Shown piece after piece: positions 8,750 to 16,231 of a stretch of 37,523 bases of DNA. The position numbers and the translations under genes are program-made. Origin of the DNA: Deltaproteobacteria bacterium (GTDB lineage: Bacteria > Myxococcota_A > UBA9160 > UBA4427); the NCBI GenBank assembly GCA_019310385.1, contig JAFDEK010000028.1:1-37523 (forward strand), given 5' to 3'. Each line of letters starts with the position of its first letter. The first letter of the stretch is position 1. The notes under the pieces are model-generated. The model had not been told where the DNA came from. It worked only from the letters and a program-made list of their open reading frames with translations, and ran no database searches.

Positions 8750-8770
8750 CCGGCGGATACGATCCGCCGG
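8750..8770. promoter_or_regulatory. Perfect 9-3-9 palindrome upstream of the hemerythrin gene
   Basis: CCGGCGGAT, spacer ACG, ATCCGCCGG: two perfect nine-base arms, 42 bases upstream of the hemerythrin ATG on the minus strand. Size and symmetry fit a dimeric repressor operator; a transcript hairpin is the alternative. There is no T-run, so it is not an obvious terminator. Confidence 0.5.
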
Positions 8771-8857
8771 CCGCCTACGGACTCTCTCCAACTCGTCTAC
8801 AGTCTACTGCCAGGTTCCGCTACTTACCCCCCCCAGTCCCCAGCCACTCCCTTCCCC

Positions 8858-8901
8858 TGCCTTGCTCTAGCAGCTTTCCTGCCTTGCTCTAGCAGCTTCC
8901 G
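8858..8901. repeat. 22-bp tandem duplication, intergenic
   Basis: Two consecutive 22-base copies of a unit beginning TGCCTTGCTCTAGCAGCTT, differing only at the last bases. It lies in the 286-base gap between the hemerythrin-like gene and the UxaA-type gene. No other feature is visible there apart from the palindrome at 8750-8770. Confidence 0.85.
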
Positions 8902-8994
8902 TGCCAGCTCTGCGCGAGCCGCGGCAATCGGGCCCCTCGAGGGAGGCCGAGCACCCGCCGGCCAGCCGCCGAGCCGACCCGAGATGCGGCCAGC

Positions 8995-10149
8995 TCAGAA
9001 TGCCGCCCCTACGGTGTGGATGGCGAAGAGCTCACAGCGATTGATTTCGGCCCGGGTCGCCCGGCCCTCGGCGACCTCCACGACCAGGCCGACCAGCTCC
9101 TCCCCCACCTCGGAGAGGCTCGAGCCCGCGGCGATGCAGCCGGCGTCGAAGTCCATGTCGTCCGGCATCGACTCGAAGAGGCGGGTCGTCGAGGCGATCT
9201 TGACCACGGGCGCGATGGGCGATCCCGCCGGCGAGCCCCGCCCCGTCGTGAAGAGCACCAACTGCGCGCCGCCGGCGATCATGCCCGTAATCGAGAAGAT
9301 GTCCGAGCCGGGGGTCTTCATGATGACGAGCCCCTTGCTCCCGGGCGACTCCGCATAATCCACGATCTCGCGAATCGGCGAGCGGCCCCCTTTTTCGATG
9401 CAGCCCAGGGACTTCTCCGCGATGCTCGAGAGGCCGCCCTCGCTGTTACCCGGCGCGATCACGAAATTCGCCATGGGGCCGAGCTCGCGCTTCACCCAGG
9501 CACGATGGCCGGCCAGCTCCGAGAGGACCTGCTCGCTCAGCTCGGGCGTTGCGCAGCGCTCGGCCACGATCTCCTCGGTGCCGATGAACTCGGTGATCTC
9601 CGACAGGATCACTCGGCCTCCCCGCTCCACCAGCCAATCGGCCGCCCTGCCCACGCAGGGGTTCGCGGTGATGCCCGACATGGAGTCGGAGCCGCCACAC
9701 TCCATGGCGAGGGTCAGGTGCTCGAAGCCGACCTCCTCGCGCTCGGCCGTGGCGGCCTCCGCGAGCATGCCCTGGGCGATCTCCACGCCCCGGGCCACGC
9801 TCTTCGGCGTGCCGCCGCACTCCTGGATGCCGATGACCTCGATTCGCCGGCCGCCCTCGGCCGCCTGGCCGGCGACGATCTGCGCCTTGATGGCCTCGCA
9901 GCCGAGGCCCACGACCAGGGTCGCCGCAACGTTGGGGTGCCGCGCGACGCCGACCAGTGTACGCAGGGTGGCGGGGACGTCCGCCGGGCCGCGCCCGCAT
10001 CCCTCGCTGTGGATCACGGTCTTCACTTCGGGAAGCTCGCGCCCGATGGCCTCGACGACGCCGTTGGCGCAGCTCACCGAGCTCATCACCACCACATGAT
10101 TGCGCACGCCCACCCGGCCGTCGCTTCGCCGATAGCCGCGGAAGCCCAT
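8995..10149 (-). CDS. UxaA-family hydro-lyase, large subunit (altronate dehydratase / SuyB-like)
   Basis: 384 residues. Matches the C-terminal catalytic half of the UxaA/GarD family: VRNHVVVMSSVSCAN (N-terminal Cys), HSEGCGRG, VVGLGCE, IGIQECGGTPKS and the metal-site motif MECGGSDSMSGITANPC. Family members dehydrate sugar acids (altronate, galactarate) or, in the split two-gene form, cleave sulfolactate to pyruvate and sulfite (SuyAB). The ATG at 10149 follows the small-subunit stop by one base; a longer frame upstream would overlap that gene and is rejected. It is last in an operon with paired acyl-CoA dehydrogenases, an unusual setting for sugar-acid catabolism. Substrate is undetermined; split organisation and size fit SuyB as well as altronate dehydratase. 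Confidence 0.85.
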   Translation of the reverse strand: MGFRGYRRSDGRVGVRNHVVVMSSVSCANGVVEAIGRELPEVKTVIHSEGCGRGPADVPATLRTLVGVARHPNVAATLVVGLGCEAIKAQIVAGQAAEGGRRIEVIGIQECGGTPKSVARGVEIAQGMLAEAATAEREEVGFEHLTLAMECGGSDSMSGITANPCVGRAADWLVERGGRVILSEITEFIGTEEIVAERCATPELSEQVLSELAGHRAWVKRELGPMANFVIAPGNSEGGLSSIAEKSLGCIEKGGRSPIREIVDYAESPGSKGLVIMKTPGSDIFSITGMIAGGAQLVLFTTGRGSPAGSPIAPVVKIASTTRLFESMPDDMDFDAGCIAAGSSLSEVGEELVGLVVEVAEGRATRAEINRCELFAIHTVGAAF

Positions 10150-10150
10150 C

Positions 10151-10429
10151 TCAGCCCTCCTCTGGCGCGAGGTTGTGGGTGTGTACGTGATCGCCCCGGG
10201 CGATGTCCCGAGCGGCGGTGCCGATGGAGTGGCCGTACTTGCGCACCACCTCGCCCTCGCCGATGTCGTGAAGCGCCACCTTGTGGCCCTCGGGTATGGG
10301 CTCCCTGGCCACGAGGTAGCCCTCCTGATCCCAGGCCACCGGCTCATGGTCGCCGACCTCGTTCAGCAGCGTAACGACGTTGTCCTGGCCGTCGATGCGG
10401 ACGGCGTTGATCTTCACCTCGCTGCTCAT
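10151..10429 (-). CDS. UxaA-family hydro-lyase, small SAF-domain subunit (SuyA-like)
   Basis: 92 residues comprising one SAF domain with the family signature GHKVALHDIGEGEVVRKYG followed by IGTAARDIARGDHVHTHN. This is the N-terminal domain of UxaA proteins encoded as a separate gene, as in SuyA/SuyB sulfolactate lyase. The start is placed at ATG 10429 (MSSEVKIN), which has a GGAGGAG sequence just upstream; an extra eight-residue extension is possible. One base separates it from the large-subunit gene, so the two are surely co-translated. It stands 67 bases after the acyl-CoA dehydrogenase beta gene. Confidence 0.85.
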   Translation of the reverse strand: MSSEVKINAVRIDGQDNVVTLLNEVGDHEPVAWDQEGYLVAREPIPEGHKVALHDIGEGEVVRKYGHSIGTAARDIARGDHVHTHNLAPEEG

Positions 10430-10496
10430 CCCACGACTCCTCCCCGCATCCACCTGGCTCCAGCTGGGGACGCCCCCTCCGCCCGCGTGGCAGGGG

Positions 10497-11621
10497 TCAG
10501 GCGCTGACGTTGGCGGCGATGCGTTGGCCGAGCTGGGCAGTGAGCTCGGCGGAGGAGCCCATGGCGAGCTCGATCTGCTTGGCCCAGAGGCAGTAGCGGA
10601 AGAGCGGGTAGTCGCGGTCGACGCCGATGCCGCCGTGGAGGTGTTGGGCGGCGTGGCTCACCCGGTGGAGCACGTCGCCGGCCCAGATCTTCGCGATGGT
10701 GACCTCGTCGCCGGCTTCGCGCTCACCGTCGAGAAGAGAGACGGCCTGCTGGGTCACGCCGCGCAGGCACTGCACGTCGATGTAGCAGTCGGCGGCGCGC
10801 TGCCCCACGGCCTGGAAGGTCGCGATCTTCACGCCGAACTGCTCGCGCTCGGCGGTGTACTCGGCGGTCATGCGGGTCGACCGATCCGCGACCCCCACCG
10901 CCATGGCGCACCAGGCAGCGGACGTGCGCTCTGCAGTCCAGCGCAACAGCTCCGCCGCCTCGCCGGAGCCCGCCAGGCGATCTTCGGCGGCCACCACGGC
11001 GTTGCCGAGCAGCAGCTGGAACTGCGGCTCTCCCGCCGTGCTCACCTGCCGTCGCAGCTCCACACCCTCGGCCTGGGGGTCGAGGAGGAAGACGCCCAGC
11101 CCCCCCTCCAGCCGGGCGCCCACCAGGATTCGCTCGGCACGATTCGCGAAGGGCACGCAGGTCTTCTCCCCGCTGAGCGACCATCCGTCGCCGCTCTTCT
11201 TTGCGGTAGTGAGCGGCGCGCAGGGGTCCTCGTTGCCGCTCTCGATGAGGGCTGCACTGAGCAGGCGCTCGCCCGACGCGACGCCGGGCAAGAGGCGCTG
11301 CTTCTGCGCGTCGCTCCCGAAGCGCTGGATGGGGAGCGCGCCGGAAACCAGGGTGGGGATCACGGGAAGGGGCGCCATCGTGGCCCCCACCTCCTCGACC
11401 AGCAGGCACACGCTCTCGAAGCCCAGATCCATGCCGCCCTGCTCTTCCGCGATGCCGATGCCCAGCAGCCCGGCCTCAGCGAGATCGCGCCAGAGCTTGT
11501 CGTCGAAGCGCTCGTCCCGGGCCTCGACCTCGCGCAGGCGCTCGTTGTCGGTCTGATCCGCGAGGATCTGCCGGGCCAACTTCTGGAGCTCGATCTGCTC
11601 TTCGGAAAGTGAGAAATCCAT
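10497..11621 (-). CDS. Acyl-CoA dehydrogenase, partner subunit of a heteromeric pair
   Basis: 374 residues with ACAD fold: an N-terminal helical domain starting MDFSLSEEQIELQ, a central beta domain in which the usual EPxAGSD loop is degenerate (SGNEDPCAPLTT), and a C-terminal FAD-contact motif QHLHGGIGVDRDYP. The C-terminal EGTxEIQR segment is missing. The upstream gene shows the opposite pattern, so the two look like complementary halves of an alpha2-beta2 flavoenzyme of the FadE26/FadE27 (ChsE) type known from steroid side-chain oxidation. FAD-dependent alpha,beta-dehydrogenation of an acyl-CoA in the cytosol is the expected reaction. 33 bases after its partner. Confidence 0.9.
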   Translation of the reverse strand: MDFSLSEEQIELQKLARQILADQTDNERLREVEARDERFDDKLWRDLAEAGLLGIGIAEEQGGMDLGFESVCLLVEEVGATMAPLPVIPTLVSGALPIQRFGSDAQKQRLLPGVASGERLLSAALIESGNEDPCAPLTTAKKSGDGWSLSGEKTCVPFANRAERILVGARLEGGLGVFLLDPQAEGVELRRQVSTAGEPQFQLLLGNAVVAAEDRLAGSGEAAELLRWTAERTSAAWCAMAVGVADRSTRMTAEYTAEREQFGVKIATFQAVGQRAADCYIDVQCLRGVTQQAVSLLDGEREAGDEVTIAKIWAGDVLHRVSHAAQHLHGGIGVDRDYPLFRYCLWAKQIELAMGSSAELTAQLGQRIAANVSA

Positions 11622-11654
11622 GACTCGTCCTCTCGATCTCTTGCGCGCGCGGAC

Positions 11655-12833
11655 TCAGCGGCTGCGCGGCATGCGCAGGCCCGCCGCAGCGATGATGTCG
11701 CGCTGCACTTCGTTGGTGCCGCCGCCGAAGGTCAGGATGGAGCCGACCCGGTACATGAACTCGAGCCGCCCCTGAAGAACGGCCCCCGGCGATTCTCGTT
11801 GGAGCGTGCCGCCGGCCTGTCCCACGACCTCCCCCAGCAGCCGGTAGAGCTCGAGAAAGAACTCGGTGCCGTAGACCTTGGCCACCGAGGCGTCCGCCAT
11901 CTGCAAGGTGCCTTCGCTCATCTCCCACGCCTGCTTCCAGCACAGCAACTTCAGAGCCTCGAGGCCGGTCTTCACCCTCGCGAGGTTGTGCTGCACCCAG
12001 GGCAGGTCGATCACCCGGCGACCGTCCGGGCGCTTGGTCTCTGCGGCCCACCGCGCGACGGAGTGGAAGAGACTGTCCGCCGATCCGTGGTTCACCAGGG
12101 AGAGGCGCTCGCGGTTGAGCTGCCCGGTGATGAGACCCCAGCCGTTGCCCTCGCCGCCGATGAGATGGTTGGCCGGCACGCGTACGTTGTCGTAGTAGGT
12201 CGCGTTGGTACGCACGCCCAGAGTCCAGATGGGCGAGACCGAGAGGCCCTCGGCGTCGTTGGGCACGAGCAGGAGCGAGAGGCCGCGGTGCTTCTTCGAT
12301 TCGGGATCCGTGCGCGCGGCGAGCCAGATGTAGTCCGAGAAATCGGCCAGGCTGGTGAAGGTCTTCTGACCGTTGATCACCCACTCGTCGCCGTCGCGAT
12401 CGGCTCGGGTGGTGAGGGAGGCGAGATCCGTGCCGGCGCTGGGCTCCGAGTAGCCGATGGCAATCACGACCTCGCCGCGCAGGATGCCCTTGACGACGGT
12501 CTCCTTGATCTCCTCGTCGGCGTACTCGGCCAGCACGGGACCGATGGCCTCGGTCGTGAGGAAGGGGTAGGGGAATCCGGTCCGCATCACCTCTTCGGTG
12601 AAGATGTACTGCTCCATCGCGGTGGCGCCCCGCCCGCCCAGCTCCTCGGGCCAGCTCAGACTGATCCAGCCGTCGGCGCCGATCCTGCGCAGGGCCTTGC
12701 GGTACTCGGGACCGCCCCCCTCCCCGGCCCCCCTGGAGAGCTCCTCGACGAGCTCGGGGATCATCAGGTCTTCGAAGTAGGCGCGCATCTCGTCGCGCAG
12801 CGCCAGCTGTTTGGGGGTGAACTCGATCTTCAT
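11655..12833 (-). CDS. Acyl-CoA dehydrogenase, partner subunit with intact substrate loop
   Basis: 392 residues. Retains the EPSAGTD loop (GYSEPSAGTDLASL), the strand EWVINGQKTFTS, and the C-terminal LTFGGGTNEVQRDIIA, but lacks the QxxGGxG motif carried by the next gene. It resembles the FadE26/ChsE4 branch of heteromeric acyl-CoA dehydrogenases. ATG at 12833 is preceded by GAGAGG six bases away. It heads the operon with the partner ACAD and the UxaA-type small and large genes. A bulky, possibly steroid- or terpenoid-like acyl-CoA is a reasonable substrate guess from the family, not from this sequence. Confidence 0.92.
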   Translation of the reverse strand: MKIEFTPKQLALRDEMRAYFEDLMIPELVEELSRGAGEGGGPEYRKALRRIGADGWISLSWPEELGGRGATAMEQYIFTEEVMRTGFPYPFLTTEAIGPVLAEYADEEIKETVVKGILRGEVVIAIGYSEPSAGTDLASLTTRADRDGDEWVINGQKTFTSLADFSDYIWLAARTDPESKKHRGLSLLLVPNDAEGLSVSPIWTLGVRTNATYYDNVRVPANHLIGGEGNGWGLITGQLNRERLSLVNHGSADSLFHSVARWAAETKRPDGRRVIDLPWVQHNLARVKTGLEALKLLCWKQAWEMSEGTLQMADASVAKVYGTEFFLELYRLLGEVVGQAGGTLQRESPGAVLQGRLEFMYRVGSILTFGGGTNEVQRDIIAAAGLRMPRSR

Positions 12834-12964
12834 GGGTGCCCTCTCGATCGCTGCACGGGGATTGCGAGGCGGAAGGGGAACGAGAGTAAGCCAAGGGGCG
12901 CAAGATCGCGATCAGCCCCCGGAGGAATCGAGCCCTGTCCCTGCCCGCAGCCCCGCTGCTGATA

Positions 12965-12989
12965 TCCTCGGGTCGCCCGAACCCGAGGA
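12965..12989 (+). promoter_or_regulatory. Hairpin overlapping the ribosome binding site
   Basis: TCCTCGGGT, seven-base loop, ACCCGAGGA: a perfect nine-base-pair stem whose right arm contains most of the GAGGAG Shine-Dalgarno of the gene at 13000. Folding in the mRNA would hide the ribosome binding site; the same palindrome could also be a protein operator. The rest of the 166-base divergent gap shows nothing else clear. Confidence 0.5.
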
Positions 12990-12999
12990 GAGACACCCC

Positions 13000-13434
13000 A
13001 TGACCCGCAGCATCCGCGCCTTCGGCTTGGCCGCCCTCGCCCTTCTCCACCTTGTCGCCCTTCTCGCACTTGCCGCGCCGACGGGCGCGGCTGACATCGA
13101 TTGGGACCCGTACGCGGAGGTCAGGGTCGCCGAGGTGCTCTCGAGCAACGAGGACGGCTCCACCCGCACCACGAAGGTGTGGCTCGCGGTCGTCGACGGC
13201 CAGGGCTACATCCGAACGGGCCACACCGGCTGGGGCGCCAACGTCACCCGCAACCCCGATATCGTGCTTCGCATCGAAGACGCGGAGTTGCCGCTGCGAG
13301 TGCACTTCGTCGAGGACCCCGCCCTGCGCGAGCGCGTCGTCCAGACCTTCCGGGAAAAGCACGGCTTCAAGGACGCCATGATCGCACTCATCCGCGGCAG
13401 TCACCCGAAGATCATGCGTCTCGATTCTCGTTAG
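13000..13434 (+). CDS. Exported small split-barrel-like protein (DUF2255-like)
   Basis: 144 residues. The N-terminus (MTRSIRAFGLAALALLHLVALLALAAPTGA) is a clear signal peptide, with probable cleavage near GAA/DIDW. The mature part has the pattern TTKVWLAVVDGQGYIRTGHTG, then RNPDIVLRIEDAELPLRV and FREKHG, which recalls FMN-binding split-barrel (DUF2255 / nitroreductase-like) proteins. The cofactor is not shown. ATG at 13000 has GAGGAG upstream in a hairpin; longer in-frame starts lack a ribosome site and would run into the divergent acyl-CoA dehydrogenase. An exported member is unusual since most split-barrel oxidoreductases are cytosolic. Convergent with the thiolase gene, 13 bases apart. Confidence 0.7.
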   Translation: MTRSIRAFGLAALALLHLVALLALAAPTGAADIDWDPYAEVRVAEVLSSNEDGSTRTTKVWLAVVDGQGYIRTGHTGWGANVTRNPDIVLRIEDAELPLRVHFVEDPALRERVVQTFREKHGFKDAMIALIRGSHPKIMRLDSR

Positions 13435-13447
13435 CCGCGGCGCTCGC

Positions 13448-14644
13448 TCAGACCCGCTCGAAGAGCGAAGCCAGCCCCTGCCCTCCACCGATGCACATGG
13501 TGACGATCCCGTAGCGCCCGCCCGTGCGTTGCAGGTCCCGCACGAGACGCCCGGTCATGCGTGAGCCCGTCATGCCGAAGGGATGGCCGATGGAAATCGA
13601 GCCGCCACAGGGGTTGAGCTTCTCGTTGGGAATCCCGAGCTCGCGCTGGCAATAGAGGAGTTGTGACGCGAAGGCCTCGTTGAGCTCGACGATGTCGATG
13701 TCGTCCATGCTCAGGCCGTGGCGCTTCAGCAGCTTGGGCACCGCGAAGACCGGGCCGATCCCCATCTCCTCGGGCCCGCAGCCCGCTACCGCGGTTCCGC
13801 GGTACACCGCCAGGGGTTCGACGCCCAGGGCCTTGGCCCGATCGGAGGACATGAGCAAGGTCGCCGAGGCTCCGTCGGAGAGCTGCGAGGCGTTTCCCGC
13901 CGTCACCGTCCCGCCCTCCTCCGCCGGCTTGAAGACCGGCTTGAGGCCGCCCAGCCCCTCGAGGGTGGTAGAGGGGCGGTTGCACTCGTCCAGGTCGACG
14001 GTGCACTCCTCGTCGTAGGGCTCCTGGTCCTTCTTGATTACCTTGCGCGTCGTCTGCATGGGCGCGATCTCCTCCGCGATCCAGCCCTGCTCGACCGCGG
14101 CGGCGTAGCGCTGCTGGCTCTGGAGCGAGTATTCGTCCTGCTGCTCGCGGGTCACGTCGTAGCGATCGGCCACGATCTCGGCCGTGACGCCCATGGGATA
14201 GAAGAGGCCCGGAAAGCGCTCCACAGCGGCTTTGTTGACCAGGCGGTTCGTATTCTGGGTGCCGTCCTGCATCATGGTGATGGTCTCGACGCCCGCGCCG
14301 ATGGCGACCTCGGCGCCCTCCTGCACGATGGCGTGGGCCGCCATCATGATCGACTGGGAGGCCGAGGAGCAGAAGCGGTTCACCGTGACGGCGGCGACCT
14401 CCTTGGGGAATCCCGCCACCATGGCGGCGACGCGCGCGGTATTCATGCCCTGGCAGCCCTCGGGAAAGCCGCATCCCACGGCCACGTCCTCGATCTCCAT
14501 GGGATCGAGGCCCGGCACGCGTTCCACCACCGACTTCAGCGCGTGGGCGAGGTAATCGACGGGCTCGGTGATGTTGAACGAGCCCCGGTTCGCCTTGGTG
14601 AGAGCCGTGCGCGCGCTCTCGACGATGACTGCTTCTCTGGCCAT
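13448..14644 (-). CDS. Acetyl-CoA C-acyltransferase (thiolase)
   Basis: 398 residues, standard thiolase length. Nucleophile Cys92 in VNRFCSSASQS; the GGSISIGHPFGMTGSR His loop and the C-terminal MCIGGGQG Cys loop complete the catalytic set, and NEAFASQ is present. It cleaves a 3-oxoacyl-CoA with CoA, or condenses two acyl-CoAs in reverse; the last step of beta-oxidation fits the neighbouring dehydrogenases and dehydratases. Start at ATG 14644 with AGGAGG about six bases upstream; a 46-residue upstream extension is rejected. Transcribed divergently from the SDR gene at 14769. Confidence 0.95.
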   Translation of the reverse strand: MAREAVIVESARTALTKANRGSFNITEPVDYLAHALKSVVERVPGLDPMEIEDVAVGCGFPEGCQGMNTARVAAMVAGFPKEVAAVTVNRFCSSASQSIMMAAHAIVQEGAEVAIGAGVETITMMQDGTQNTNRLVNKAAVERFPGLFYPMGVTAEIVADRYDVTREQQDEYSLQSQQRYAAAVEQGWIAEEIAPMQTTRKVIKKDQEPYDEECTVDLDECNRPSTTLEGLGGLKPVFKPAEEGGTVTAGNASQLSDGASATLLMSSDRAKALGVEPLAVYRGTAVAGCGPEEMGIGPVFAVPKLLKRHGLSMDDIDIVELNEAFASQLLYCQRELGIPNEKLNPCGGSISIGHPFGMTGSRMTGRLVRDLQRTGGRYGIVTMCIGGGQGLASLFERV

Positions 14645-14655
14645 GCTTTCCTCCT

Positions 14656-14691
14656 GTGCGGGCTGAGCGGGGAGTGCGGGCTGAGCGGGGA
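14656..14691. repeat. 18-bp tandem duplication upstream of the thiolase
   Basis: Two perfect copies of GTGCGGGCTGAGCGGGGA, followed by a partial third, in the 124-base divergent region between thiolase and SDR genes. The first copy begins 12 bases upstream of the thiolase start, in its untranslated leader. The rest of this gap holds a weak TAGAAT at 14738-14743 that could be a -10 for the SDR. Confidence 0.85.
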
Positions 14692-14768
14692 GTGTGGTGG
14701 GGGCGAAGCGCCGCGGCAAGACCCTGCAAGAGATGGCTAGAATTCCAGGAAACGAGAGGAGGCAGAAA

Positions 14769-15806
14769 GTGGAGATCGACAACGCGGATGCGACTCCCGG
14801 TCAGACTGGAAGCCGGGGCGGCAAGGCCCTGGTGCTGGGCGCCAGCGGCTTCCTGGGCAGCCACGTAGCACGCCTGCTCGCCGAGGCCGGGCGGGAGCTA
14901 CGCATCTTCACCCGGCCGAGCAGCGACGTCTCCCTGCTCGCGGACCTCGAGCTGGAGCACGTGCACGGCGACGTCTCGGACAAGGACTCCCTGCTGCGTG
15001 CCATGGAGGGCTGCTCGAGCGTCTTCCACTGCGTCGTGGACACCCGGGCCTGGCTGGCCGATCCCGCGCCCCTCTACCGAACCAACGTCGACGGGCTGCG
15101 CAACTCCCTCGAGGCCGCCCTCGAGCAGGGGGTCGAGAAGTTCGTCCTCACCAGCAGCATCGTGACCATCGGGCTGAATCCCAGCGGTGTGGCGTCCGAG
15201 GAGGACGAGTTCAACTGGTGGGACGAAGCGCCGCCCTACATCCGCACGCGGGTGATGGGCGAGCGGCTCCTGGCCGAGTTCGTCGAGCGAGGTCTGGACG
15301 CCGTGGCGTGCTGCGTCGCCACCACCTTCGGCGGTAACGACCGCCAGCCCACCCCCCACGGCGACATGATCCTGCGCGTGGTGAAGCGGCGCATGCCGGC
15401 CTATTGGGACATCTCCATGAACGTGGTCGGGGTTCGCGACGCCGCCGAAGCCCTGATCCTCGCGGACCGACACGGCCGGGCGGGCGGGCGATACATCATC
15501 GCCGACTCTTTCATGACGATGCAGGAGGGATGCGCGCTGGCGGCGAAGTTCGCCGGCGTCCCGCCGCCCCGGATCCACATCCCCATGTGGCTCATGTACG
15601 CCTGGGTGTGGCCCGTCGAGAAGATCAACGTGCTCTTCGGTCGCGACACGGTGCTCACCATCAAGAGCCTCGATATCTCCCAGACCATGGGGGACTTCGA
15701 CATCTCCAAGGCCGAGAAGGAGCTGGGCTGGCGGCCGCGACCCATGGAGCTCTCCCTCCGCGAGGCCGTGGACTACATCCAGAACTCCGGACGCTTCGAC
15801 GACTGA
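14769..15806 (+). CDS. NAD(P)-dependent extended SDR (epimerase / 3-beta-HSD-like)
   Basis: 345 residues from a GTG at 14769, chosen because GAGGAGG lies six bases upstream; an in-frame ATG at 14733 has no ribosome site. Rossmann motif GASGFLG (residues 24-30), substrate-side TSSIVTIG, and the catalytic tyrosine in PPYIRTRVMGERLL. The position normally occupied by the YxxxK lysine is arginine (Tyr157-x3-Arg161). C-terminal region ends in the usual KAEKELGWRPRP. Extended SDRs of this type act on nucleotide sugars, or as 3-beta-hydroxysteroid or dihydroflavonol-type dehydrogenases; which one cannot be told. The arginine substitution could be tolerated or could mean reduced activity. Confidence 0.85.
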   Translation: MEIDNADATPGQTGSRGGKALVLGASGFLGSHVARLLAEAGRELRIFTRPSSDVSLLADLELEHVHGDVSDKDSLLRAMEGCSSVFHCVVDTRAWLADPAPLYRTNVDGLRNSLEAALEQGVEKFVLTSSIVTIGLNPSGVASEEDEFNWWDEAPPYIRTRVMGERLLAEFVERGLDAVACCVATTFGGNDRQPTPHGDMILRVVKRRMPAYWDISMNVVGVRDAAEALILADRHGRAGGRYIIADSFMTMQEGCALAAKFAGVPPPRIHIPMWLMYAWVWPVEKINVLFGRDTVLTIKSLDISQTMGDFDISKAEKELGWRPRPMELSLREAVDYIQNSGRFDD

Positions 15807-15907
15807 GATGCGCGCTGCTCGTTGAACGCGAGGAAGTCATCGCGCAGTCAAGGCAGCTCCCGTGGACTACAAACGCGGGACCCGAGGGAGTGCGGAGCGA
15901 GAGCACC

Positions 15908-16222
15908 ATGACACGAGTACGTCCGAGCGACATCACCGTCGACCGCGAAGCGGGCAGGCTGAGCATCGAGTGGAGCGACGGCCGGCGCAGCGACTACCCC
16001 CTCGCCGGGCTGCGGGCCGTGTGCCCCTGCGTGAACTGCTGCGGCGGCCACGCCAACATGGGCAAGCCCGCGGACAAGGAGCTACTGCACAGCGCGCAGG
16101 ATCCGGAGCTCGACCTGGCCAGGATCGAGCTGGTGGGAAGCTACGCGATGCAGATCGTGTGGAGCGACAGCCACGACACCGGGATCTACACCTGGGACTA
16201 TCTCTACGCGGCGGGTAGCTAG
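15908..16222 (+). CDS. DUF971 domain protein (GBBH-like N-terminal domain)
   Basis: 104 residues, the whole gene being one DUF971 domain: ITVDREAGRLSIEWSDG, then the probable zinc-binding CPCVNCCGG, and a C-terminal GIYTWDYLYA. The domain is the N-terminal unit of gamma-butyrobetaine hydroxylase and is also found alone or near Mrp/ApbC iron-sulfur carriers; its molecular role is not established. ATG at 15908 has only a weak GGAG upstream. It follows the SDR gene by 101 bases in the same direction and may be co-transcribed. It converges with the secreted protein gene, nine bases apart. Confidence 0.88.
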   Translation: MTRVRPSDITVDREAGRLSIEWSDGRRSDYPLAGLRAVCPCVNCCGGHANMGKPADKELLHSAQDPELDLARIELVGSYAMQIVWSDSHDTGIYTWDYLYAAGS

Positions 16223-16231
16223 CGCAGCGCT

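Noticed and set aside
8844-8905. Terminator or small RNA at the 22-bp duplication
   Set aside because: No stable stem followed by a T-run; the direct duplication alone explains the pattern.
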